Positions 16,732-24,707 of a stretch of 48,770 nt of DNA are shown here, piece by piece. Position 1 is the stretch's first letter. The number at the start of each line of letters is the position of its first letter. Below the pieces are notes generated by a model. The model ran no database searches and had not been told where the DNA came from. It saw nothing but the letters and a program-made list of their open reading frames with translations. Made by a program: the position numbers and the translations under genes. Source of the DNA: Mayfieldus sp038317345 (GTDB taxonomy: Bacteria; Actinomycetota; Thermoleophilia; Solirubrobacterales; 70-9); NCBI GenBank assembly GCA_038317345.1, contig JBBQBH010000020.1, forward strand, positions 1 through 48,770, in the 5' to 3' direction.

Positions 16732-18963
16732 CTAGGCAGATTCGACCCGCTCGGCCAGCGAGCGCCAGGCGTGTTCGGCATCCGCCAGCGGAACCGAGAG
16801 CGACTGCTCGGCGGCTTCGATCTCCAGTGCCTCGCCGCCCACTTCGCCGATCACCAGCACCGGCAATTCGTCGGAGGCCAGCTGCTCCAACTTCGCCCGA
16901 TCGCCGCTGATCACGAAGCCTCCCGGACCCTCGCCGAAAAGCGCCGTCTCCCCGGAGGCGCCGCGCTCCTCGACCAGCGGGTCGAGGTCGATCTTGCAGC
17001 CGAGTCCGGAGGCGATCGCGGACTCGGCCAGCGCGCAGGCCAGCCCACCGTCGCTGACGTCGTGGGCGGAGGCGACGGCGCCGGAGCGCACCGCTTCGCG
17101 CAGGCCCGCGATCGCGGCATAGACGACGGCGAGGTCCACGCCGGGCAATCCAAGGTCGAGCTCGCCGCGCAGCTTCGCCAGCTCCGAGCCTGCCAGCGAG
17201 GGGCCGAACGGCCCGGCCAGGGCGATCGCGTCGCCCGCGCGCGCGAACCCCGACCCCGCGGCTCGGCGCGGGTCCGGCAGTTCGCCCACCATTCCCACCA
17301 CCGGAGTGGGGTAGATCGGCCCCTCCGGTCCTTCGTTGTAGAGCGAAACGTTGCCGCCGACCACCGGCACGCCGATCGCCTCGCAGGCGTCGGCCAGTCC
17401 CGAAACGGCCCGATCGAGCTGCCAGGCCGGCCCCGGCTTCTCGGGGTTGCCGAAGTTGAGGCAGTTGGTGACACCGAGCGGCTCGGCGCCGACGCAGCCG
17501 AGATTGGCCGCACACTCGAGCACCGCCTCGACCGTCCCCCGGTAGGGGTCGCAGGCGACTCGGCGGCCGTTGCCGTCGATCGCGACCGCGATCGCCGCGT
17601 CCACCTCGGGCACCAGCAGCACCGCCGCGTCGGCGGTCTCCGGTCCGCGCGCCGTGCGCGAGCCGACGATCGAGTCGTACTGCTCGAACGCCCAGCGCTT
17701 CGACGCGACGTTGGGCGAGGCGAGCAGCGCCAGCAGGGACTCCGCGCCGTCGGCGCGATCGTCCAGCGTCGCCCGGTTGCCGTAGGTCCAGGAGTCGGGC
17801 TCCTGCGGCTCGAGGTCGTAGAGCGGACACTCGTCGACCAGCGCCGATACCGGCACGTCGCCGACAAGCTCATCACCGCGCAGCACGCGGATCCGCCCCG
17901 TGTCGGTGACCTCGCCGATTGCCGCCGCTCCCGTCTGCCATTTGTCGCAGAGCTCGAGCACCCGCTCCAGGTTGGCCGGCTCGACCACCGCCAGCATCCG
18001 CTCCTGCGACTCGGAGACCATGATCTCGAAGGGCTCCATGTCGGCCTCGCGCAACGGCACCCGGCTTACGTCGATGTCGACCCCGACCCCGCCCGCCGAG
18101 GCCATCTCGCCGGCCGAGGAGGTGAGCCCGGCGGCGCCCAGGTCCTGCAGCGACACCAACAGCCCCTGCCCAAGCAGCTCCAGGCAGCACTCCAGAAGCT
18201 TCGACTCCTCGAAGGGGTCGCCGATCTGGACGCTGGGGCGCTTTTCCTCGCCCTCCTCCAGCTCCGCCGAGGCGAGCACCGAGGCGCCGCCGATCCCGTC
18301 GCGCCCCGTCGAGGCCCCCATCAGCACGACCAGGTTGCCGACGCCGGAGGCCGCGGCGCGGACCATCTCCTCGGTCCGCGCCAGTCCCACGCACATCGCG
18401 TTGACCAGGCAGTTGTGCTCGTAGGGAGCCTCGAAGTAGATCTCGCCGCCGACCGTTGGCACGCCGATCGAGTTTCCGTAGGCGCCGATCCCGCGCACCG
18501 CACCGTCGAGCAGGTAGCGCGAGCGCTGCGAGTCAAGCTGCCCGAAGCGCAGCGAGTCGAGAATCGCTATCGGCCGAGCACCGAGCGCGAAGACGTCGCG
18601 CAGGATCCCGCCGACCCCGGTCGCCGCTCCCTGGAACGGCTCCACGGCGCTGGGGTGGTTGTGCGACTCCACTTTGAAGGCGACCGCGTAGCCGTTCCCC
18701 AGGTCCACCGCGCCGGCGTTCTCGCCCGGTCCCATCACCACCCGCTTGCCCTCGGTCGGCAGCCGACGCAGCAGCTTGCGCGAGTGCTTGTAGGCGCAGT
18801 GCTCCGACCACAGCAATGAGAACATCGCCAGCTCGACGACGTTCGGGTCGCGCCCGATCAGCTCGCAGATCTGCTCATACTCGGAGTCGGCCAGCCCCAG
18901 CTCGCGGTGCGCCGAGTTCCTCGTTCCTCGTTCCTCGTTCCTCGTTTTGGTCTCCAACCTCAC
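16732..18963 (-). CDS. purL: FGAM synthase large subunit PurL (small type)
   Basis: ATP-dependent synthetase converting FGAR to FGAM with PurQ and PurS. 743 residues from a GTG (18963) that overlaps the purQ stop as GTGA; the open frame extends further upstream only as a shadow of purQ. Family blocks: ELGLADSEYEQICELIGR, MFSLLWSEHCAYKHSRKLL, VVMGPGENAGAVDLG, AFKVESHNHPSAVEPFQGAATGVGGILRDVFALGARPIA, GLTSSAGEMASAG and AHDVSDGGLACALAESAIAS. This is the short PurL that needs separate PurQ and PurS, matching the neighbours. The first 20 residues are encoded partly by a 7-bp tandem repeat. Confidence 0.96.
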   Translation of the reverse strand: MRLETKTRNEERGTRNSAHRELGLADSEYEQICELIGRDPNVVELAMFSLLWSEHCAYKHSRKLLRRLPTEGKRVVMGPGENAGAVDLGNGYAVAFKVESHNHPSAVEPFQGAATGVGGILRDVFALGARPIAILDSLRFGQLDSQRSRYLLDGAVRGIGAYGNSIGVPTVGGEIYFEAPYEHNCLVNAMCVGLARTEEMVRAAASGVGNLVVLMGASTGRDGIGGASVLASAELEEGEEKRPSVQIGDPFEESKLLECCLELLGQGLLVSLQDLGAAGLTSSAGEMASAGGVGVDIDVSRVPLREADMEPFEIMVSESQERMLAVVEPANLERVLELCDKWQTGAAAIGEVTDTGRIRVLRGDELVGDVPVSALVDECPLYDLEPQEPDSWTYGNRATLDDRADGAESLLALLASPNVASKRWAFEQYDSIVGSRTARGPETADAAVLLVPEVDAAIAVAIDGNGRRVACDPYRGTVEAVLECAANLGCVGAEPLGVTNCLNFGNPEKPGPAWQLDRAVSGLADACEAIGVPVVGGNVSLYNEGPEGPIYPTPVVGMVGELPDPRRAAGSGFARAGDAIALAGPFGPSLAGSELAKLRGELDLGLPGVDLAVVYAAIAGLREAVRSGAVASAHDVSDGGLACALAESAIASGLGCKIDLDPLVEERGASGETALFGEGPGGFVISGDRAKLEQLASDELPVLVIGEVGGEALEIEAAEQSLSVPLADAEHAWRSLAERVESA
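18916..18943. repeat. Four perfect copies of a 7-bp tandem repeat in purL
   Basis: GTTCCTC occurs four times in succession on the plus strand. On the coding strand (GAGGAAC)n encodes part of the purL N-terminus (NEERGTRN) before the conserved core. A change of one unit shifts the frame. Between the repeat and the core (HRELGLADSEYEQ) there is no ATG, GTG or TTG in frame, so unit changes should abolish PurL translation. Confidence 0.9.
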
Positions 18964-19622
18964 GCCAAGGCTGCAGCGGCGGCTTTGAAAAGCCGCAGGC
19001 CGTCCACGGAGCCGGTCAGCTCGTCGACCGCGTGCTCGGGGTGGGGCATCAGGCCGAGCACGTTGCCGGCTTCGTTGGTGACGCCGGCGATATCGCGAAC
19101 CGAGCCGTTGGGGTTGTGGCCGGCCGCGTAGCGCAGCGCGACCTGATCGCATGACTCCAGCTCGTCGAGCACGTCGTCGGGGGCGAAGAAGCGACCCTGC
19201 TGGTGCTTGACCGGGATCGACAAGCGCTCGCCGGGCTCGAGCCCAGCCGTAAACGGCGACCGGTTGCTCTCCACGACGACCTCGACCTGGCGGCAGACGA
19301 AACGGATGTCCTCGTTGGTGAGCAGGGCACCCGGCAGAAGGCCCGCTTCGCAGAGCACCTGAAAGCCGTTGCAGATCCCCAGCACCGGCCCGCCCTGCTG
19401 CGCGAAGGCGGCCAGCGCCTCCATCAGGCGTGAGAAGCGGGCCAGTGCTCCGGCCCTCAGGTAGTCGCCGTAGGAGAATCCTCCCGGGACGACGACCGCA
19501 TCGATGCCGTCGAGGTCGTCGTCGGCGTGCCAGAGCATGCGCGCCTCGCCGACCAGCCCCGCGGCCGCAAGGGCGTCCCGCTCGTCACAGGACCCGGGGA
19601 ACTGCACCACGCCCCAGATCAC
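18960..19622 (-). CDS. purQ: FGAM synthase glutaminase subunit PurQ
   Basis: Class I glutamine amidotransferase that supplies ammonia to PurL. The start chosen is the GTG at 19622, overlapping the purS stop (GTGA); this gives 220 residues, matching the family, and begins MIWGVVQFPGSCDERDAL. Other blocks are VVVPGGFSYGDYLRAGALAR, GPVLGICNGFQVLCEAGLLPGALLTN with the nucleophile Cys, and LGLMPHPEHAVDEL with the catalytic His/Glu. The purS-purQ-purL trio is linked by identical 4-bp GTGA overlaps, consistent with stoichiometric production of one complex. Confidence 0.96.
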   Translation of the reverse strand: MIWGVVQFPGSCDERDALAAAGLVGEARMLWHADDDLDGIDAVVVPGGFSYGDYLRAGALARFSRLMEALAAFAQQGGPVLGICNGFQVLCEAGLLPGALLTNEDIRFVCRQVEVVVESNRSPFTAGLEPGERLSIPVKHQQGRFFAPDDVLDELESCDQVALRYAAGHNPNGSVRDIAGVTNEAGNVLGLMPHPEHAVDELTGSVDGLRLFKAAAAALA

Positions 19623-19843
19623 TCGATCGTCTCTATCTCGAAGTCCTCGATCAGCGGGTTGGCGAGCAATTTCTCGCACAGCGCCGGGATCTCGCCCGGG
19701 TCCTCGGTCTCCAGCTCGATGATTCGCCCCACCCGCACATGCGAGACGTCCTCGAATCCGAGCGCCGGCAGCGCGCGCTCCACCGCCTTGCCCTGCGGAT
19801 CGAGGATGCCCTCCTTGGGCCGGATCAATACCCGAGCCTTCAT
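19619..19843 (-). CDS. purS: FGAM synthase subunit PurS
   Basis: Small subunit that bridges PurQ and PurL. 74 residues, typical of the family: ARVLIRPKEGILDPQGKAVERALPALGF, VSHVRVGRIIELE and ANPLIEDFEIETIE. It starts at an ATG 65 bp after purC; its stop overlaps the purQ start. Confidence 0.95.
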   Translation of the reverse strand: MKARVLIRPKEGILDPQGKAVERALPALGFEDVSHVRVGRIIELETEDPGEIPALCEKLLANPLIEDFEIETIE

Positions 19844-19908
19844 CGTCCCGAATTGTCGCTCATCGTCCTCCCGCGCCGGATCGTGTTCCGGCCGCTTCCT
19901 GCGCCCGC

Positions 19909-20760
19909 TCAGAGACCGCGCCCGGTGATCCGCTCATAGGCCTCGACGTACTTGCCCCGCGTCTGCTCGACCACGTCGGGGGGCAACTCGGGCGCCGGCG
20001 GCGTGTGGTCCCAGCCGGTCTCGTCGGCCCAGTCGCGCACGAACTGCTTGTCGAAGGAGCGCTGCGAGCGCCCTGGCTCGTACTCGTCGGCGGGCCAGAA
20101 GCGCGAGGAGTCAGGGGTCAGCACCTCGTCGCCGAGCACGATCTCGGTGCCGGGGGAGCTACCGAACTCGAACTTGGTGTCGGCGAGGATGATTCCGCGC
20201 TCGGCGGCGTGCTCGGCGGCGCGCTCATAGAGCTCGATCGATATACGCCGCAGCTCCTCGATCAGCGCCTGGTCGCCGACGATCTCCCCGGCCCGCCGGA
20301 GGTCGATGTTCTCGTCGTGTTCCCCGAGCTCCGCCTTGGTGGCCGGGGTGAAGATCGGCTCTGGCAGCTTCTCCGACTGGCGCAGCCCCTCGGGAAGCTC
20401 GATCCCGCAGACCGATCCCGACTCGCGGTACTCGCGCCAGCCGGATCCCGAAAGGTATCCGCGCACCACGCACTCGACCGGGTACATCTCGAGCATCCGG
20501 GCGCGGATCGCGCGGTCGGTGACCTCCTCCGGCACGTCCTCGGAGATGAAGTGGTTGGGGACGATGTCGCCGCTGATCTCGAACCAGAAGATCGACATCT
20601 GGGTCAGCACCCTCCCCTTGTCGGTGATCGGCGTCGGCATCACCACGTCGTAGACCGAGATGCGGTCCGACGCGACCATCAGCAGGTCGCCGTCGAGCTC
20701 GTACATCTCGCGGACCTTGCCGGTCGAGTGGTGCTTCAGATCTTCGATCGCGACGGCCAT
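19909..20760 (-). CDS. purC: SAICAR synthetase
   Basis: Joins CAIR and aspartate with ATP hydrolysis. 283 residues: HHSTGKVREMYELDGDLLMVASDRISVYDVVMPTPITDKG at the N-terminus (nucleotide grip and SAICAR synthetase signature 1), then YPVECVVRGYLSGSGWREY, and GIILADTKFEFGSSPGTEIVLGDEVLTPDSSRFWPADEY (signature 2). It is the first minus-strand purine gene of this half of the block. TAGCAT on the minus strand, 15 nt before the ATG, is a plausible -10. It is transcribed away from the P450 gene. Confidence 0.97.
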   Translation of the reverse strand: MAVAIEDLKHHSTGKVREMYELDGDLLMVASDRISVYDVVMPTPITDKGRVLTQMSIFWFEISGDIVPNHFISEDVPEEVTDRAIRARMLEMYPVECVVRGYLSGSGWREYRESGSVCGIELPEGLRQSEKLPEPIFTPATKAELGEHDENIDLRRAGEIVGDQALIEELRRISIELYERAAEHAAERGIILADTKFEFGSSPGTEIVLGDEVLTPDSSRFWPADEYEPGRSQRSFDKQFVRDWADETGWDHTPPAPELPPDVVEQTRGKYVEAYERITGRGL

Positions 20761-20818
20761 CTGGGCTCGACGCCGATGCTAACAATGGCCGCGGCAGACG
20801 CTTGGTGCTCGACGCCAG

Positions 20819-20846
20819 TCACACACGTACTCGCCGCTATGTGTGA
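20819..20846. promoter_or_regulatory. Inverted repeat between purC and the P450 gene
   Basis: TCACACA (20819-20825) and TGTGTGA (20840-20846) form a 7-bp dyad with a 14-bp spacer, centres two helical turns apart. It lies just ahead of the P450 start in the divergent promoter region. It has the order opposite to a CRP site. It is a possible operator for the P450, unproven. Confidence 0.35.
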
Positions 20847-20859
20847 TTCTTTTCTCGTC

Positions 20860-22188
20860 ATGACGCTTCCGCCGCAGCACTCGAGCCGACCCTCCGTACA
20901 GACGCTGCGCTGGTTCTTTAGGCCGATCGAGTTCATGGACGAGGCTCGCCGTCGCTATGGCGAGACCTTCGGAATCTGGTTTCTCGGCTTCAAGTCGCCG
21001 CTCTATTTGACCTCCGATCCGGCGGCGACGAAGGCCGTCTACACCGACAAGGGGAGCACCATGCCGCCGGGCCGCAACACGACTCTGGAGCCGGTGATGG
21101 GGTCGCGCTCGATTCTGCTGCTCGAGGGCTCCGAGCACATGGCACGGCGCAAGCTGATGCTGCCGGCGTTCCACGGCGAGCGGATGCGCGCCTACGACTC
21201 GGTGATTCACGAGGTGATCGACCGCGAGATCGACAGCTGGCCGCAGTGGCAGGAGTTCCGCATCCACCCGCGCATGCAGAGCGTCACCTTGGAAGTGATC
21301 CTTCGCGCCGTGTTCGGGGTCACCGATGCGGCACGTCTCGCCCGTATGCGTGAGGCGCTGGGAGTGCTCCTGCGCCAGACCGCCTCGCCGGGCCTACAGC
21401 TGATCGGACTTGCGAGCCAGCGCTTCGGACGCTGGGGCCCCTGGCGGAGCTTCGAGAAGACCCTTTCCGGAGTCGATGCGCTGCTCTACGAGGAGATCTC
21501 GGCGCGCCGCGCAGATCCTGGCCTCTCCGAGCGCGATGACATCCTCTCGATGCTGGTCGCGGCGACCTTCGAGGACGGCAGTGAGATGAGCGACGTGGAG
21601 GTGCGCGACCAGCTCGTCACCCTGCTGCTCGCCGGTCACGAGACGACCGCCACGGCGCTCGCCTGGACCTTCGATCTGCTGTTGCGCCACCCGGAGGCGC
21701 TGGAGCGGCTGCGCGCCGAGATCGCCGAGGACGGCGACGAGTACATGCGGGCGGTGATCTCCGAATCGCTGCGGCTGCGGCCGGTGATCCCGCTCGCCGG
21801 CCGGCGGACCGCCCACGAGATCGAGGTCGACGGCTACACGCTGCCCGCCGGCGCCGACATCAGCCCGGCGATCTATCTCACCCATACCCGTCCCGACCTA
21901 TACCCCGAGCCCCACAGCTTCAAGCCGGAGCGTTTCCTCGACGGAGACCTGGAGACCTACTCATGGATCCCCTTCGGGGGCGGCGTCCGTCGCTGCCTCG
22001 GCGCGAGCTTCGCCGAGTTCGAGATGCGGATCGTGCTGCGGGAGGTGCTCGGCCGCTGCGAGCTTCAGGCGGCGAGCGAGGAGGCGGAGGGAATCAAGCG
22101 CCGCAACATCACCTTCTCGCCGAAGCGAGGCACGCCCGTCGTGCTCGTCGGGCGACGCGCCCCGGCAACCGCGGCTGCCTACGCCTGA
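20860..22188 (+). CDS. Cytochrome P450
   Basis: Soluble bacterial P450 monooxygenase, 442 residues from the ATG at 20860 (an ATG seven codons earlier is possible; the long open frame further upstream is antisense to purC). The oxygen-activating I-helix motif AGHETTATALAW is at about 259, the ExxR pair ESLRLRP at 302-305, and the heme-ligand loop PFGGGVRRCLGASFAEFE has Cys379. The PERF-like FKPERFLDG is present. The sequence style, with a short proline-poor N-terminus and no membrane anchor, suggests a class I enzyme needing separate ferredoxin and reductase, which are not in this window. Substrate unknown. It splits the purine block and has no pathway link with it. Confidence 0.93.
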   Translation: MTLPPQHSSRPSVQTLRWFFRPIEFMDEARRRYGETFGIWFLGFKSPLYLTSDPAATKAVYTDKGSTMPPGRNTTLEPVMGSRSILLLEGSEHMARRKLMLPAFHGERMRAYDSVIHEVIDREIDSWPQWQEFRIHPRMQSVTLEVILRAVFGVTDAARLARMREALGVLLRQTASPGLQLIGLASQRFGRWGPWRSFEKTLSGVDALLYEEISARRADPGLSERDDILSMLVAATFEDGSEMSDVEVRDQLVTLLLAGHETTATALAWTFDLLLRHPEALERLRAEIAEDGDEYMRAVISESLRLRPVIPLAGRRTAHEIEVDGYTLPAGADISPAIYLTHTRPDLYPEPHSFKPERFLDGDLETYSWIPFGGGVRRCLGASFAEFEMRIVLREVLGRCELQAASEEAEGIKRRNITFSPKRGTPVVLVGRRAPATAAAYA

Positions 22189-22224
22189 ATCGTGGGCAGG
22201 TTCGGCGCCTGTTGACAGTTCGGC

Positions 22225-22329
22225 TCATGTCTTCAGCTTCACCCAGGCCAATGGCAGCGCAGCGGCCAGCGCCCCGACCGTCACGGCCATGAGGGTCGAG
22301 ACGGTTGGACGCCGGCGCATTAGCCCCAT
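22225..22329 (-). CDS. Possible 34-residue membrane peptide
   Basis: An ATG ORF in the gap between the convergent P450 and SRPBCC genes. It begins MGLMRRRPTV and continues as one hydrophobic segment (STLMAVTVGALAAALPLAWV), ending in VKLKT: basic end, single helix, basic end. A second ATG at codon 4 is possible. The topology is typical of small single-span proteins, but there is no strong ribosome site. The rest of the 218-bp gap shows no other feature. Confidence 0.3.
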   Translation of the reverse strand: MGLMRRRPTVSTLMAVTVGALAAALPLAWVKLKT

Positions 22330-22406
22330 CGGAAGGCGGCCACCCTACGCGCGTTGCCAGCGCAGCACAACCTGAAAATCAGGACTTTTGCGGCACTTAC
22401 TAACGG

Positions 22407-22850
22407 TCAGCTTGGAGCCGCCTCGCCGTTGGTCTTCTCGGCCTCCTCCGCACGACGAGCGACTTCCGCGACCGACGCCGCGAACAGTGCTTCGAGTTTT
22501 CGCCGCATCAACCGACCGACAAGATGCCCGAGGGGGCCGCGAATGACCACGCTCTCGGTCAGCGTCGTGCCGTCGTCTCCCGCTTCGATGGTGTGGTCGA
22601 AGGTCATCCGCATCCCGAGCGACCGGGATTCATCAACCCAGAGACGGGTCGGCTCAACACGGGTGATGGTCAGCGTGCTGCCCGGAAAACCCCTCGCCTT
22701 GCTGGAGATCACGCTTCCGGGACGAAACTCGCCGTCGAGCTGGGCCGACTCGATGTGGTCTGATGCGCTCCAACTCGCCACGTCAATCCAGGCCGCCCAT
22801 ACATCCGCTGGGGCAGCTCGAGACACGGCGGACACCTTGTACGACAGCAT
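22407..22850 (-). CDS. SRPBCC/START-like protein
   Basis: 147 residues of the polyketide-cyclase/Bet v1-like fold, which binds hydrophobic ligands. LSYKVSAVSRAAPADVWAAWIDVASWSASD at the N-terminus is the typical first strand plus helix. Further support comes from FRPGSVISSKARGFPGSTLTITRVEP and TTLTESVVIRGPLGHLVGRLMRRKLEALFAASVAEVARRAEEA, the long C-terminal helix. The start may be the ATG at 22850 or a GTG one codon earlier. TAGGCT (minus strand, 22858-22863) ends 7 nt before the ATG, fitting a leaderless start. It lies between purB and the P450 gene. Ligand unknown; a link to the P450 is conceivable but unsupported. Confidence 0.8.
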   Translation of the reverse strand: MLSYKVSAVSRAAPADVWAAWIDVASWSASDHIESAQLDGEFRPGSVISSKARGFPGSTLTITRVEPTRLWVDESRSLGMRMTFDHTIEAGDDGTTLTESVVIRGPLGHLVGRLMRRKLEALFAASVAEVARRAEEAEKTNGEAAPS

Positions 22851-22901
22851 CACCGGCAGCCTACCCGCGCTGCATCCGCACTCGTCCCCGACCGCAGGGG
22901 C

Positions 22902-24185
22902 TTAGCCGCGCAGCGCCTCGAGCCGTTCGAACACCTCAGGGACGTGGCGCAGGTAGGCGTCATAGTCGAAGACGGCATCGAGATCGAGGTCCGGCGCCTC
23001 CGCCGCGATCAGCTCGCGGAATTCGACCCCCTCGTCGAAGGCGCGCTGGGCGGCGCGCTGAACGATCCGGTAGGCATCGTCGCGGCCCATGCCCGACTCG
23101 ACCAGCGCGGTCAGCGCCCGCTGGCTGAACAGCGCCCCGTGGGTGAGCTCGATGTTGGCGCGCATGCGCTCCGTGTCGACGCTCATCTCCTCAACGATGC
23201 GCGCCGCCGCATGCTGCATGTAGTCGAGCAGGATCGTGGCGTCGGGGAGGACCACCCGCTCGGCGCCGGAGTGCGAGATGTCGCGCTCGTGCCAGAGCGC
23301 GACGTTCTCCAAGCCGGTCTGTGCGTAGCCACGCAGGACGCGGGCGAGGCCGGTGAGCCGTTCAGAGACGATCGGGTTGCGTTTGTGCGGCATCGCCGAG
23401 GAGCCCTTCTGGTCGGCGCCGAACGGCTCTGCCACCTCGCGCACCTCGGTGCGTTGGAGGTTTCGCACCTCGGTCGCAAAGCGCTCGATGCCGGCCCCCG
23501 CGATTGCGATCGCGGAGAGCAGCTCGGCGTGGCGGTCGCGCGGTACCACCTGGGTCGAGACGTCCTCACGGCGAAGCCCGAGCGTCTGCATCACCCGCGT
23601 CTCCACCGAGGGCGGAACCGAGGCGTAGGTCCCGACGGCGCCGGTGAGCTTTCCCACTGCCGCCCCCTCGATCGCCCCGCTCAGCCGTTTCAGGTTGCGG
23701 TCGGCCTCGAAGGCGAAGCCGGCGAGCCGCAGGCCGAAGGTCGTGGGCTCGGCGTGCACACCGTGGGTGCGGCCGACGCAGAGGGTGTCGCGGTACTCGA
23801 ACGCCCGGCGAACCAGCGCGTCGCGGTAGGCGGTGGCGCCGTGCAGCAAGATCAGCCCTACCTCGGAGATCTGCAGCGCCAGCGCGGTGTCGAGGACGTC
23901 CGACGAGGTGAGCCCGTAGTGGATCCAGCGTCCCTCGGAGCCGATCGACTCGGCGACCACGTCGACGAACGCCGCCACATCGTGGCCGGTGACCTTCTCG
24001 CGCTCCTCGACCGCGTCGACCGTGAACGAGGCCCGCGAGGCACAGGCCTCGGCGGCCTCCCGCGGCACGACCCCTTCCTCGGCCCAGGCGGCCGTGGCCG
24101 CAAGCTCCACGGTCAGCCAGGATTCCATGCGGCGTTGCTGGGTCCACACCGCGCCAATTTGGTCGCGGGTGTAGCGAGAGATCAC
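22902..24185 (-). CDS. purB: Adenylosuccinate lyase
   Basis: Splits SAICAR and adenylosuccinate, releasing fumarate. 427 residues of the fumarase/aspartase superfamily: ISRYTRDQIGAVWTQQRRMESWLTVELAATAAWAE, IHYGLTSSDVLDTALALQ, GRTHGVHAEPTTFGLRLAGF, and the signature GSSAMPHKRNPIVSERLTGLAR. The GTG start overlaps the purE stop (GTGA), so translation is coupled. It ends the purD-purE-purB part of the block; an unrelated SRPBCC gene follows after 48 bp. Confidence 0.97.
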   Translation of the reverse strand: MISRYTRDQIGAVWTQQRRMESWLTVELAATAAWAEEGVVPREAAEACASRASFTVDAVEEREKVTGHDVAAFVDVVAESIGSEGRWIHYGLTSSDVLDTALALQISEVGLILLHGATAYRDALVRRAFEYRDTLCVGRTHGVHAEPTTFGLRLAGFAFEADRNLKRLSGAIEGAAVGKLTGAVGTYASVPPSVETRVMQTLGLRREDVSTQVVPRDRHAELLSAIAIAGAGIERFATEVRNLQRTEVREVAEPFGADQKGSSAMPHKRNPIVSERLTGLARVLRGYAQTGLENVALWHERDISHSGAERVVLPDATILLDYMQHAAARIVEEMSVDTERMRANIELTHGALFSQRALTALVESGMGRDDAYRIVQRAAQRAFDEGVEFRELIAAEAPDLDLDAVFDYDAYLRHVPEVFERLEALRG

Positions 24186-24694
24186 GCGTTGATTATCCGG
24201 GCCGCGAGCAGTCCGGCGTTCTTTGCCCCGTCGATCGCCACACAGCCGACCGGAACACCGGGCGGCATCTGCACGGCCGAGAGCAGCGCGTCGAGGCCGC
24301 CGAGGTTGCGTCCGGAGATCGGCACCCCGATCACCGGCAGATCCGAATGGGCCGCGGCGACTCCAGGCAGCGCCGCCGACATTCCCGCCCCGGCGATGAT
24401 CACCTTCAGCCCCCGCATGCGAGCGTTCTGGCAGTAGTCGCGCACCTTCTCGGGGTCCCGGTGGGCGCTCATCACCCGCACCTCGTAGCGGATCCCGGCC
24501 TCGTGCAGTGCCTCGCCCGCCGGCTGCATCTTCGGCTTGTCGTTGGCCGACCCCATGATGATTCCGACCAGGGGCGCGTCGACCTCGATCTCCGCGAAGG
24601 CCTCCTCGACCTCCGGAACAGTCGCGGTCGCTGGTGCCGCCGGCTCGGCGATCCCGGGCTCGCCTCCGCCGTTCTCGGGCTCCTGTATCTCCAT
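24182..24694 (-). CDS. purE: N5-CAIR mutase PurE
   Basis: 170 residues, started at the ATG (24694) preceded by GAGGAAGAG. The catalytic core begins VGIIMGSANDKPKMQPAGEALHEAG; the usual GSxSDW is here GSANDK. It continues VRVMSAHRDPEKVRDYC (class I style His-Arg), VIIAGAGMSAALPGVAAAHSDLPVIGVPISG and LLSAVQMPPGVPVGCVAIDGAKNAGLLAARII. About 40 residues of Pro/Glu/Ala-rich sequence precede the core, an extension not needed for the fold. Class I PurE works with PurK, which is not in the window, so either purK lies elsewhere or the enzyme uses CO2 directly. Confidence 0.93.
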   Translation of the reverse strand: MEIQEPENGGGEPGIAEPAAPATATVPEVEEAFAEIEVDAPLVGIIMGSANDKPKMQPAGEALHEAGIRYEVRVMSAHRDPEKVRDYCQNARMRGLKVIIAGAGMSAALPGVAAAHSDLPVIGVPISGRNLGGLDALLSAVQMPPGVPVGCVAIDGAKNAGLLAARIINA

Positions 24695-24707
24695 CCGCTC
24701 TTCCTCT

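Noticed and set aside
16690..18819. A 709-codon open frame on the plus strand
   Set aside because: Lies fully antisense to purL, whose protein motifs are unmistakable. Composition is Arg/Ala/Gly-rich as expected for an antisense shadow in GC-rich DNA.
18964..19152. A longer PurL start upstream of 18963
   Set aside because: The extra residues overlap purQ in another frame and do not match PurL; the GTGA overlap start fits the purS-purQ-purL pattern.
20819..20846. CRP-type site
   Set aside because: The half-sites are in the opposite order (TCACA...TGTGA) and the 14-bp spacing is wrong for CRP.
20005..20859. An N-terminal extension of the P450 of about 280 codons
   Set aside because: The extension is antisense to purC and lacks any P450-like sequence; the P450 begins at MTLPPQ or MCDSF.
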